From Candidatus Allofournierella merdipullorum (GTDB lineage: Bacteria > Bacillota > Clostridia > Oscillospirales > Ruminococcaceae): a DNA stretch of 42,511 nucleotides. This document shows positions 1-8,291 of the stretch, in pieces; the first letter of the stretch is position 1, and every line of letters begins with the position of its first letter. The notes beneath the pieces are model-generated. The model was not told the origin of the DNA. It was given only the letters and a program-made list of their open reading frames with translations, and searched no databases. The DNA lies in NCBI GenBank assembly GCA_019116345.1, contig DXBV01000047.1, positions 1 to 42,511 of the forward strand, read 5' to 3'. The translations under genes and the position numbers were made by a program.

Positions 1-1082
1 GGCTGAGCTACGCCCTGGTTGCCATCGTGGGCGCTGTGCTGGGCATCAACGGTCTGGCGGGCGTGACCCTGGGCACCGTGGTCACCTTTGTGGGCCTGAA
101 CAAGAACTTCACCCAGCCCATCACCCAGGTGAGCCAGCAGGTGAACTTCGTGGTCATCGCCGCCGCCGGCGCCCAGCGTGTGTTCGACTTGATGGACCAG
201 AAGCATGAGACCGACGAGGGCTATGTGGAGCTGGTGAACGCCAAGGAGAACGCCGACGGCCAGATGGAGGAAGTGGCCGAGCGCACCAATGTGTGGGCCT
301 GGAAACACCCCCATCACGACGGCACCACCACCTACACCAAGCTGGAAGGCAGTGTGGTGTTCGAGGATGTGGACTTCGGCTACGACGAGAACAAGCTGGT
401 GCTCCACGATGTGAGCCTGTGGGCAAAGCCCGGCCAGAAGATCGCCTTCGTGGGCGCCACCGGCGCGGGCAAGACCACCATCACCAACCTCATCAACCGC
501 TTCTACGACATCGCCGACGGCAAAATTCGCTACGACGGCATCAACATCAGCAAGATCAAAAAGCCGGACCTGCGCCGTTCTCTGGGCATCGTTCTGCAGG
601 ATACCCACCTCTTCACCGGCACCGTGATGGACAACATCCGCTACGGCCGGCTGGACGCCAGCGATGAGGAGTGCATGGCCGCCGCCAAACTGGCCAACGC
701 CGACGGCTTCATCAACCGCCTGCCGGACGGCTACAACACCATGCTCACCGGCGACGGCGCGAACCTTTCTCAGGGCCAGCGGCAGCTGCTGGCCATCGCC
801 CGGGCGGCGGTGGCGGACCCGCCGGTGCTGATCCTGGATGAGGCCACCTCCTCCATCGATACCCGCACCGAGGCGCTGGTGCAGAGCGGCATGGACGCGC
901 TGATGTACGGGCGAACCACCTTCGTCATCGCCCACCGGCTGTCCACCGTGCGCAACGCCGACTGCATCATGGTCCTGGAACAGGGCCGCATCATCGAGCG
1001 CGGCACCCACGACGAACTGATCGAAAAGAAGGGCAAGTACTACCAGCTCTACACCGGCAACTTTGCCGAAGAGCCGGCCTAA
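1..1082 (+). CDS. ABC transporter, fused membrane/ATP-binding subunit (3' part)
   Basis: This is the C-terminal part of an ABC exporter half-transporter; the reading frame is open to the left window edge, so the start and most membrane helices are missing. The visible part begins with the last hydrophobic helix of the transmembrane domain. A linker of about 60 residues follows (charged, with a His/Trp-rich stretch), and then a complete nucleotide-binding domain. The domain has Walker A (GATGAGKTT), a Q-loop (VLQDTHLF), the signature LSQGQRQ, Walker B (VLILDEATSSID) and the H-loop (IAHRLS). All catalytic residues are present, so the ATPase should be active. Such proteins usually work as heterodimers encoded side by side, and the partner may lie upstream. 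The substrate cannot be inferred. A hairpin follows the stop. Confidence 0.93.
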   Translation, partial: LSYALVAIVGAVLGINGLAGVTLGTVVTFVGLNKNFTQPITQVSQQVNFVVIAAAGAQRVFDLMDQKHETDEGYVELVNAKENADGQMEEVAERTNVWAWKHPHHDGTTTYTKLEGSVVFEDVDFGYDENKLVLHDVSLWAKPGQKIAFVGATGAGKTTITNLINRFYDIADGKIRYDGINISKIKKPDLRRSLGIVLQDTHLFTGTVMDNIRYGRLDASDEECMAAAKLANADGFINRLPDGYNTMLTGDGANLSQGQRQLLAIARAAVADPPVLILDEATSSIDTRTEALVQSGMDALMYGRTTFVIAHRLSTVRNADCIMVLEQGRIIERGTHDELIEKKGKYYQLYTGNFAEEPA

Positions 1083-1089
1083 TGCCTGA

Positions 1090-1130
1090 GACCGCGCCTT
1101 TGCCGAAAGCCCCTCGGCTGGGGCGCGGTC
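1090..1130 (+). terminator. Terminator after ABC transporter gene
   Basis: A 9-bp GC-rich stem (1090-1098 with 1122-1130) encloses a second small hairpin (GCCGA/TCGGC, 1102-1106 with 1114-1118). Only a short T run follows, because the next promoter starts immediately. Confidence 0.55.
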
Positions 1131-1159
1131 TTGACATTCGGGACCGGTGCGGTTAAACT
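1131..1159 (+). promoter_or_regulatory. Promoter of the BlaI/BlaR1-type pair
   Basis: TTGACA at 1131-1136 is followed after 17 bases by TAAACT at 1154-1159, which fits a sigma-A promoter. I see no clear TACA-N-TGTA BlaI operator, so autoregulation by BlaI remains an inference. Confidence 0.6.
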
Positions 1160-1197
1160 GGATATAAATTTACAATGATAAAACGGGAGGGAAAAAG

Positions 1198-1569
1198 ATG
1201 GGCGAGATCAAGATCTTCGATTCGGAACTGCTGGTGATGGAATACCTGTGGGAGCACGGGCCCTGCATCGCCGCGGATCTGGCCGAGGAATTTTTGAAGA
1301 AGTACAACTGGAAAAAGAGCACCACTTACATCGTCCTCAAGCGCCTGGAAGGCAAAGGCGCCGTCTCCCGGGAATACCCCAAGTATCTGGTCACGGCCAT
1401 CGTCTCCCGTCAGCAGGTGCAGAGCGCCGAGACCAACACCCTGGTGGACCGTATGTTCGGGGGCAGCTTTGCCAGCCTGTTCGCCAATTTCCTGAACTCG
1501 GACCAGCTTTCGGAAAAGACCCTGGACGAGCTGCAGGCTATGATCGACGAAAAACGAAACAAAGACTGA
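1198..1569 (+). CDS. BlaI/MecI/CopY-family transcriptional repressor
   Basis: This 123-residue protein has the size and layout of BlaI/MecI repressors. An N-terminal winged helix covers about residues 6-70 and includes the family-typical stretch KKSTTYIVLKRLEGKG. A C-terminal helical dimerization region ends in a charged helix. The start is fixed by GGGAGG about 8 bases upstream. It lies 22 bases upstream of an M56 metallopeptidase gene, the usual BlaI-BlaR1 arrangement. In the known systems the membrane peptidase triggers cleavage of the repressor. No beta-lactamase or penicillin-binding protein gene is adjacent, so the target is likely another envelope function, possibly the large surface protein downstream (inference). 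Confidence 0.9.
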   Translation: MGEIKIFDSELLVMEYLWEHGPCIAADLAEEFLKKYNWKKSTTYIVLKRLEGKGAVSREYPKYLVTAIVSRQQVQSAETNTLVDRMFGGSFASLFANFLNSDQLSEKTLDELQAMIDEKRNKD

Positions 1570-1591
1570 AAGGCGGAGCGTCAGAACAGCC

Positions 1592-3346
1592 ATGGACCTT
1601 TTCGTTTCCATCCTGAATATGAGCATCGCCTCGAGCTTTCTGCTTCTGCTCGTGCTGCTTGGGCGCAGGCTTCTGCGCGGCCTTGGCAGCGCGAGTTTTT
1701 TGTATCTGCTCTGGCTGCCGCTCCTGTTCCGTATGCTGGTGCCTTACTCGCTGCCCAGCCCCGCCAGCCTGTTCAACCTCTTCGACGAAAACCTTGCCAC
1801 CCCCGGCGGGATGCTGGTCTCGGTGGAATATTTCGACCCCTATCAGCCGGTGCTGCAAAGCGTGGCCGGCGGTGAGCAGATGCTCACAAAGCAGCTGCTG
1901 TCGGTGCTGGCGGCGGTGTGGGGCGCGGGCGTGCTGGCCCAGGCGGTCTGGGTGCTGGCACGCTATTTTGTGCTGCGTATAAAGCTGGCCCGGGGCCGCA
2001 GCGCCGACCTGACCGCTTTTGAAACGGTGTTCCGCCAAGCGGCGGGCGGCAGGCGGGTGCCGGTGATCTATACTTCCGCTGTGGCTTCGCCGCTGGTGTT
2101 CGGCTTTTTCCATCCGAAGGTGGCTCTGCCCTCCGGGATGCTGGAGCGGCAGGAGGGGACCGAGTATATCCTGCTCCACGAATTGACCCACGTGCGCCGC
2201 AAAGACCACATGGTGCTGCAACTGTTCACCGCAGCGGCGGTGCTCCACTGGTTCAACCCGCTGGCCTGGCTGGCGCGGCGGCTGATGATCCAGGACATGG
2301 AGGCCGCCTGCGATGAGCGGGTGCTGGAACTGCTGGAGCCCGGCCGCCGGGTGGAGTATGCTCAGACGCTGCTGAACTGGGCGGACGCCCGCCGCCACTC
2401 GCTGCAATACGCAAGTTTTGGCCAGAGCGACACGAAAAAACGCATCCTGCGGGCGCTGAACTGGAAGCAGCTGCCCCGCTGGGCTCAGACGGTGCTGGCC
2501 ATCGGCGTGTGCACGGTGTTTGCCTGCACCCTCACCAACCCAGTCCTGGCAGAAGGGCACTATATGCCGGTCTCCTCGCCCTTTGTGGGGGACGAGCAGC
2601 GGGAACAGTTCCGCGCCGCCGCCGCCGAACTGGTGGGAGCGCTGGAGACCAGTGACCCGGCGCAGCTGGCACAGCTGGCCAGCATGGACCCGGCCTACTA
2701 TGAGCCGGTGTACGCCCCCTTCGGCCGGGTGCGGCTGGAGGTGAAGGACGCCCGGCTCTACTGCAACAGCAATCGCACGGCAGAGGTGTATCTGACGGTG
2801 GAGGTGCTGGAGGGCGGCGGCGTTTACAGCGAGGGCGCCGGCACGCTGGTGGCGCGCCTTTCCCAGACCGGCTATCGGGATGAGCCGTTTGTCTCCTGTC
2901 TGATGCCCCAGAAAAAGTACGAGGACATCCGTTTGCTGGAAGGGGAGAACGAGGCGGTGCGGCTGGCAGTGCGCCTGGCCCGCAACCTCAGCGACAACAC
3001 GGCGGGCTTTGAAGTCGGCGACCTCTCGCCCGTCACCGTGGCGAAGGTGTGCATGGAGAGCGCCGTGGAGGACAAGAAGGAAACGCCGCCCTTCACCGAA
3101 GAGCGCATGGCGCAGTTGGCGGAGGAATATTTCGGCATTCAGGGCTTTTCCTGCACCGACCCGGCGGTCTACGACGCGGCCGGCAGCGTCTATGTGTACG
3201 CCGCGCCGCAGGAGGGGGATTACTACCCCGTGTCCTTCACCGAGGCTGCCGACGGGCAAACCACCGTTCTGGTGGAAAGCTACCGGGACCCCATGAGCGC
3301 CTTCCCGGAAAAGCGGCTGGAATGCCGCCTCACCCGGGTCGCCTGA
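1592..3346 (+). CDS. M56-family BlaR1-type membrane metallopeptidase/sensor
   Basis: This 584-residue membrane protein starts with several hydrophobic segments (about residues 5-55 and 90-130). A cytosolic zinc-peptidase domain follows with the HExxH motif (LLHELTHVRRKDH, near residue 200) and the downstream acidic ligand region (DMEAACDERVLELL). A further helix (about residues 295-315, ending in PVLAEG) is followed by an outside domain of about 270 residues. That domain does not show the SxxK/SxN/KTG set of the beta-lactam-sensing BlaR1 domain, so it probably senses something else. The gene is co-transcribed with the BlaI-type repressor. The family role is to cleave the repressor on signal; the signal here is unknown. 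Confidence 0.88.
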   Translation: MDLFVSILNMSIASSFLLLLVLLGRRLLRGLGSASFLYLLWLPLLFRMLVPYSLPSPASLFNLFDENLATPGGMLVSVEYFDPYQPVLQSVAGGEQMLTKQLLSVLAAVWGAGVLAQAVWVLARYFVLRIKLARGRSADLTAFETVFRQAAGGRRVPVIYTSAVASPLVFGFFHPKVALPSGMLERQEGTEYILLHELTHVRRKDHMVLQLFTAAAVLHWFNPLAWLARRLMIQDMEAACDERVLELLEPGRRVEYAQTLLNWADARRHSLQYASFGQSDTKKRILRALNWKQLPRWAQTVLAIGVCTVFACTLTNPVLAEGHYMPVSSPFVGDEQREQFRAAAAELVGALETSDPAQLAQLASMDPAYYEPVYAPFGRVRLEVKDARLYCNSNRTAEVYLTVEVLEGGGVYSEGAGTLVARLSQTGYRDEPFVSCLMPQKKYEDIRLLEGENEAVRLAVRLARNLSDNTAGFEVGDLSPVTVAKVCMESAVEDKKETPPFTEERMAQLAEEYFGIQGFSCTDPAVYDAAGSVYVYAAPQEGDYYPVSFTEAADGQTTVLVESYRDPMSAFPEKRLECRLTRVA

Positions 3347-3374
3347 CCTTCTGCGCGCGGAACAAAAAAACCTG

Positions 3375-3403
3375 TTGATTTTTTCTTCAAAACGATGTAT
3401 CCT
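3375..3403 (+). promoter_or_regulatory. Promoter upstream of the giant surface protein
   Basis: TTGATT at 3375-3380, a 17-base spacer and TATCCT at 3398-3403 form a plausible sigma-A promoter in an AT-rich stretch just after the metallopeptidase gene. The leader to the start codon would be about 85 bases. Confidence 0.5.
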
Positions 3404-3459
3404 TTTAGAGACGGATAATTTATCGCAATAAAATATTTTATCCGGAGCGACCAACGGGG

Positions 3460-3483
3460 CCCGATCGTCATCGGGCGATCGGG
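3460..3483 (+). promoter_or_regulatory. Leader hairpin with two alternative pairings
   Basis: CCCGATCG (3460-3467) can pair with CGATCGGG (3476-3483). The shorter CCCGAT (3460-3465) can instead pair with ATCGGG (3470-3475). The two pairings exclude each other and lie directly before the AAAGGAAGG ribosome site at about 3484-3492, so the structure could modulate translation. Confidence 0.4.
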
Positions 3484-3496
3484 GAAAGGAAGGAAC

Positions 3497-6400
3497 ATGA
3501 TGAAAGAGAAAAAGCAGAGCATCGTCCGTCGGCTTGTGGCTGCGGGGCTGTGCCTCGCGCTGGCGGTGAGCACCTTCTCGCCGCTGGTGTTCGCCCAGGG
3601 CGGCGTAACGGTGGAGACCGTGCCCTCCGCAAGCCAGGCGCAGCCGACGGAAAGCACCGCACAGGCCGAGCCGGAGACCCAGCCGGCGGAAGAACTCGTC
3701 CCTGCGGCTGACGCAGCGCCCGAAACGGCGCCGGCCGCTGAACCCCTTGCGGAAGGCACCGGCCTGTGCGTGAAGTATCTCGATAAAGATGGCACGCCCC
3801 AATATGTATACGACGGCGGGACCCTGCCGGAAAATACATCCTCTTTTTCGCTGTATTTTGACAACAATGGCGAAAAACAGATCGTGGATGTTTCCAACGT
3901 GACTGTTACCTGCCTTGAAAGGCCGACAATGGGCGAGACGCCCATCTCCACCGATATTCTGCTGCCGGTGTGCGGCACCAGCAGCGAGGATTCCACCGCG
4001 ACCGTCGAGCTGCAGTATCAGGACAATATGAATGCTCAGACTTTCTGGGATCTGTGCCGGAATGATTCCGATTACAGAGTCAGCATCACCTTCCAGCCCG
4101 ACGGACAGGACTCCCAGACCATCACGCTGACCAAAGCGATTCATGAATCCGCGGGCGTTCTGGAGGGGACCGTTGCCACCGCGGAGAACCCGGCGCAGGT
4201 GACCCGTGTGGGTGAATCTGAGTTCCAGTATGACGTGCCTGCCTGGGATCCTCATGAGATCTGCACGGTCGACGGCAAAAACGTTTTCGGGCTGATGCGC
4301 GGATACCCTGAACTGGAAGGCGATCTGGCAAATTACTTCTCGCCGGACTACAACAAAGTGTGGAAAGAGTTTTCGGGCCAAAAGGGATCTTTGTATTCCA
4401 AGGGGAACCTGGATCAGATCCCCCTGAATCAGCCTGTAACGGGCACTGTGACCTTTACCGATGTCTTTACCCAAAAAAATCATACCATCCATCTGAGCTA
4501 CACCCGCACAGACGACCGCAAGCCGGCTGCCTGGTATGTGGTGGAGGGCGACAAGCTGGTGGAGGCGTCCGGCAAGACGATTTATGTCGATATATCCGGC
4601 AAAGTGCAGTTGCGTCTGTATACCCCCGGCCTGGGGGAAGTGCCTGCCTCCACCGATACCTTTGAGATCTATTCGAGTGAAGTACCCTATAGTTCCGGCG
4701 TACTCTGGATGCAGCAGACTCTGCTGTCGGACGGCCGCACCGTGGAGCTCAGCTACAAAGCGAATCAGTGGAGCGTGGGAATGTCCGGACGGTTCACGTT
4801 GAACAGCGATCGATTCGACTTCGGCGAAGGTAATGCCGACGGCGCATTTACGCTGACGGTCGGGGAAAACCCCTATTTCATCTTGCAAACCCACGGCACT
4901 GGTATTTCCATCCCCCCTGCCTTTGCGGGTTGCTATCAGGTGATCCCCCGTATGCCCGACGGCGGATATGCCGCCAGCGAAAAGCAGCTGCAAGACAGCG
5001 GCATCACTGTTGCCTGTGACGAGACAGATACGTTCAGCATTGTCGCGCCGGTGAAATACTTTGACTCGGCCAGCGGCAAAAAAATCGAAGTCTGGGCTTA
5101 TGTGATGTTCCCCCTGCGGGACAGTGACTCCGACGGCGCGGACCCCGTCACCTTTGACGTGCTGCGCAACGGCGAGCTGCTGGACAAGATCGCCGTTGAC
5201 GCTTCCACCGGCTGGGCCGAAGTCAACGACAAGATCCAAAAGGGTCGCATCATCGACCGCGCCGTGGAACAACGGGTGGATTTTGAAGAGATGCGCAGCT
5301 TTGAACTGGTGGGAGAGAACAGGGACGAGCCAGACCCCAACGCTCCTGTGGTTGCCGGTGCGCCGGTGGTGACCGGCGCCGCGAAAAATAACTTCAAGGT
5401 CCTCTGGGCCGAGGGCAAGTCCACCTTCGGCATCGTTTACCTGGCCGACCAGGTGGAGGGCCAGGCAGTGGTCACCATCCCCACCCGCCTGAAAAATGGC
5501 GGCGGCGAGTCCTCTGTGAAGCTGATCATCAATTTCGCCAAGTATGCAGGCGCCGGCCGCTACGAATCTCTCATGCCGAACCGGAGCGTGGATTTCAAGA
5601 TGGTGGACTCTCTGGAAGTGGCGCTCGAAAACGGCAACCTCAACTTCGAGCAGGTCAGCGTTGCCCGTGACCGCATCGTGGAGGACGGCCCCTTTGAGCT
5701 GTTCTTCTACGGCCTGCGAGAGGACGGAGCGTGCACCTTCGGCAGCGATCTCATCAAAGAGATCACCTTTGCCAGCTCCGATGAAAGCGTTCTGAAGATC
5801 ACCGCCAACCTCGACAAGGCGGATGTGCGCGATACGATCAACAATTCCGACAAAGCCTATGGCATCCAGCTCACTCCTGTGGGCACCGGCACCTGCGATG
5901 TGACCGCCACAATCAAGCTGAACCGGGGCGATTATTGCGACCTCGACAAGACCCCGGAGACGGTGACCATTGGCTACACCTTCCGGGTGCACAGCAACGA
6001 GAGCCTTCCCACCGAGAGCGCCAAAAACGCCCAGGAGCTGCAGGCGATCCTGGACCGGCTGGAGACCACCGCCGTGCCCACCATCATCGAGCTGGGGGGC
6101 GGCAAATACGCCATGGATCTGGAGCTGGAGGGCCTGAACGTCATCCTGCGCAGCAAGGACCCCTCTGACCCGGCCATCTTCACCGGCGACCCGAACTATG
6201 AACCCTCCGAGCCGCTGGAGGGCCCGAATCTTCCCCGGCTGGCTTACATCGTGCGGGTCAACCCGGCCAACGCGGGCCTTTCGCTGGAGAACATCGTCAT
6301 TGACGGCGGCAACAAGCGCGGCGGTGTGCTTCACACCTTTACCGCCGTTACCGTGGGTCAGCTGCCCACGCCCTTCACCCTGCGGAACTGCACCATCAAG

Positions 6401-8218
6401 AACTGCATCACCGGCGTGATGGGCGCCAACAGCAATGCCAACAGCATCGTCCTGCGGGGTTGCACCGTGGAAAAATGCCAGGTTGGTGTGATGACCGCCA
6501 CCAGCTTCAACACCCTGTTCAATGCCAATACCATGGCTTATCATCACCCGGGTGTGCCGCGATTCTGCGACTTTGTCGGCAACCAGTACGACCTCATCGG
6601 CATTGATGACGGCGAGGGCGGTGCGTACATTGAGCAGTCGGTGCCTCAGAACTATTGGGGGACCGATGATTCCGGCAAGCTGAAGACCGGCCCCGTCGTG
6701 GGCGTTGTGGTCAACAACGGAGAGGGGAACGACATCATCGAGGGACGGACCGCCAAGGTCTTCTCTTCTCCCTACTACCTGGACCAGACCCACAGCAAGT
6801 TGAGCGTGGACCTGGACACCACCCAGAAAGAGAACGGAACCGCCGTTCTGCCTCTGCAGCAGCCGGAAAGCGGCGAGACCGACTCTCTGGTGCTCACCGC
6901 CGACGCCTTTGCCGCCCTGAAAGAAGAGGGCCTTGCGGTCAGCGCTCCCATCAAGAACAGCGAGGGCAAGGACTTTGCGTCCTGGGCCTTCGGTGAGATC
7001 ACCAACGACACCATCGAGACCAACCTGAACATCTCCGATAAGCTGTCCGACCAGGCCCAGGGCACTGTGGACAAGCTGCCCGAGACCGATCGGGCCAAGA
7101 TCCTGCAGGAAGTGAACCTCAGCCACAACGGCACCCTGCCCGGCCGGGCCACCATCCGCATCAAGGCCAGCGAAGTGCCCGACGGCGATGTGAGCAACCT
7201 GTTCCTCTACTGGGTCAAGGAAGACGGCACCATCGTGCCCGCCGAAGTGGTGGATGTGCAGTACGACGCCGAGACCAATGAATTCATCATCACGGTGGAT
7301 CACTGCTCGGAGTACGTCATCACCAGCGGCGAGCTGACGGACGTGCCCGCACCCACTCCTACCACGGATCCGAAGCCCACCCCGACCACGGACCCGAAAC
7401 CCACCCCGACGGCTGATTCGAAGCCCACCGCTGCGCCCGGCGCAACGGCCACTCCTGCGCCCACCGGCACTCCCGTGCCCGGCGGCCAGCCCCGGCCCAC
7501 CGCGACCCCGGACCAGCCCACCAGCGGCAACACCCAGGAGAAGCTGTTCAGCGCCCAGCAGGTGATGGACGCCTTCGACGCCCAGCCGGGGGATGTGACC
7601 CTGCGGCTGAACGACCAGCCCATCGTCAGCCAGATGGCCTTTGTGCTGCTGATGGAGCGCACCGAGGGCGTGCTGCGTCTGGAGGGCAACGGCTATGCCT
7701 GGTCCTTTGACCGCGCGGATCTGACCAGCACCGAGCTGCCCGGCGGTGTGTTCGACACCTCCGTGAACCTGCAGCCGGATGAGTCCATTCTGGAGCGCAT
7801 CCGCAGCTACACCGGCGACGCGGCCATGACCGCGCTGGACACCGCCTTCTCCGGCGCGCTGCCCGGCAAGGCCGTTCTGGAGCTCACGGTGGACCCCGCC
7901 GTCTTCGGCAACACCCGCTGCGGCCTGTTTTACCTGCCCGATGCGGGCGACCCGGAGTGTGTGGCCACCGTTGAGGTGGACGGAAACGGTCTGGTGAAGC
8001 TGCCTCTGGAGCACTGCTCCGTCTACTATCTGGTGGTGGAGGAAACTCTGCCCGAAGCGCCCGACAGCCAGCCGGCCGAGTCCGTGCCTGAGCAGCCGGA
8101 TGAGACCGCGCCCGCCCAGGGCGGCGTTTCCCCGGCCATTCCCGTTGCGGTGGCCGCCGCGGTGATCCTTGTGGTCGCCGTTGTGGTGTACATCATCGCC
8201 CGCCGCCGCGAAGAGTAA
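3497..8218 (+). CDS. Large secreted, membrane-anchored beta-helix surface protein
   Basis: This is a 1573-residue extracellular protein. It has an N-terminal signal peptide (basic MMKEKKQSIVRR, hydrophobic core, FAQG cleavage region), an acidic Ala/Pro/Glu-rich linker (about 40-85) and several beta-rich regions. A right-handed parallel beta-helix-like stretch follows at about residues 850-1100, with repeats such as LENIVIDGGN, LRNCTIKNCITG and LRGCTVEKCQVG that resemble pectate-lyase/NosD folds. Next come a Pro/Thr-rich low-complexity spacer (about 1283-1335, TTDPKPTP repeats), a final beta domain, and a C-terminal hydrophobic helix followed by RRREE. No LPxTG motif is present, so membrane anchoring is more likely than sortase attachment. 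No catalytic motif is evident. A role in adhesion or glycan binding is inference. Start chosen by the GGAAGGAAC ribosome site. Confidence 0.85.
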   Translation: MMKEKKQSIVRRLVAAGLCLALAVSTFSPLVFAQGGVTVETVPSASQAQPTESTAQAEPETQPAEELVPAADAAPETAPAAEPLAEGTGLCVKYLDKDGTPQYVYDGGTLPENTSSFSLYFDNNGEKQIVDVSNVTVTCLERPTMGETPISTDILLPVCGTSSEDSTATVELQYQDNMNAQTFWDLCRNDSDYRVSITFQPDGQDSQTITLTKAIHESAGVLEGTVATAENPAQVTRVGESEFQYDVPAWDPHEICTVDGKNVFGLMRGYPELEGDLANYFSPDYNKVWKEFSGQKGSLYSKGNLDQIPLNQPVTGTVTFTDVFTQKNHTIHLSYTRTDDRKPAAWYVVEGDKLVEASGKTIYVDISGKVQLRLYTPGLGEVPASTDTFEIYSSEVPYSSGVLWMQQTLLSDGRTVELSYKANQWSVGMSGRFTLNSDRFDFGEGNADGAFTLTVGENPYFILQTHGTGISIPPAFAGCYQVIPRMPDGGYAASEKQLQDSGITVACDETDTFSIVAPVKYFDSASGKKIEVWAYVMFPLRDSDSDGADPVTFDVLRNGELLDKIAVDASTGWAEVNDKIQKGRIIDRAVEQRVDFEEMRSFELVGENRDEPDPNAPVVAGAPVVTGAAKNNFKVLWAEGKSTFGIVYLADQVEGQAVVTIPTRLKNGGGESSVKLIINFAKYAGAGRYESLMPNRSVDFKMVDSLEVALENGNLNFEQVSVARDRIVEDGPFELFFYGLREDGACTFGSDLIKEITFASSDESVLKITANLDKADVRDTINNSDKAYGIQLTPVGTGTCDVTATIKLNRGDYCDLDKTPETVTIGYTFRVHSNESLPTESAKNAQELQAILDRLETTAVPTIIELGGGKYAMDLELEGLNVILRSKDPSDPAIFTGDPNYEPSEPLEGPNLPRLAYIVRVNPANAGLSLENIVIDGGNKRGGVLHTFTAVTVGQLPTPFTLRNCTIKNCITGVMGANSNANSIVLRGCTVEKCQVGVMTATSFNTLFNANTMAYHHPGVPRFCDFVGNQYDLIGIDDGEGGAYIEQSVPQNYWGTDDSGKLKTGPVVGVVVNNGEGNDIIEGRTAKVFSSPYYLDQTHSKLSVDLDTTQKENGTAVLPLQQPESGETDSLVLTADAFAALKEEGLAVSAPIKNSEGKDFASWAFGEITNDTIETNLNISDKLSDQAQGTVDKLPETDRAKILQEVNLSHNGTLPGRATIRIKASEVPDGDVSNLFLYWVKEDGTIVPAEVVDVQYDAETNEFIITVDHCSEYVITSGELTDVPAPTPTTDPKPTPTTDPKPTPTADSKPTAAPGATATPAPTGTPVPGGQPRPTATPDQPTSGNTQEKLFSAQQVMDAFDAQPGDVTLRLNDQPIVSQMAFVLLMERTEGVLRLEGNGYAWSFDRADLTSTELPGGVFDTSVNLQPDESILERIRSYTGDAAMTALDTAFSGALPGKAVLELTVDPAVFGNTRCGLFYLPDAGDPECVATVEVDGNGLVKLPLEHCSVYYLVVEETLPEAPDSQPAESVPEQPDETAPAQGGVSPAIPVAVAAAVILVVAVVVYIIARRREE

Positions 8219-8236
8219 GCGCTTCACGGCAACAAA

Positions 8237-8280
8237 CCCCGCCCCCGCCCGGCGCAATGCCGGGCGGGGGCGGGGCTTTT
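8237..8280. terminator. Very strong bidirectional terminator
   Basis: A perfect 17-bp GC stem (8237-8253 with 8259-8275) with loop GCAAT lies between the convergent surface protein and YhgE/Pip genes. TTTT follows on the plus strand, and the AAA before the stem gives a T run on the minus strand. Confidence 0.9.
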
Positions 8281-8291
8281 CTATGTTTGCG

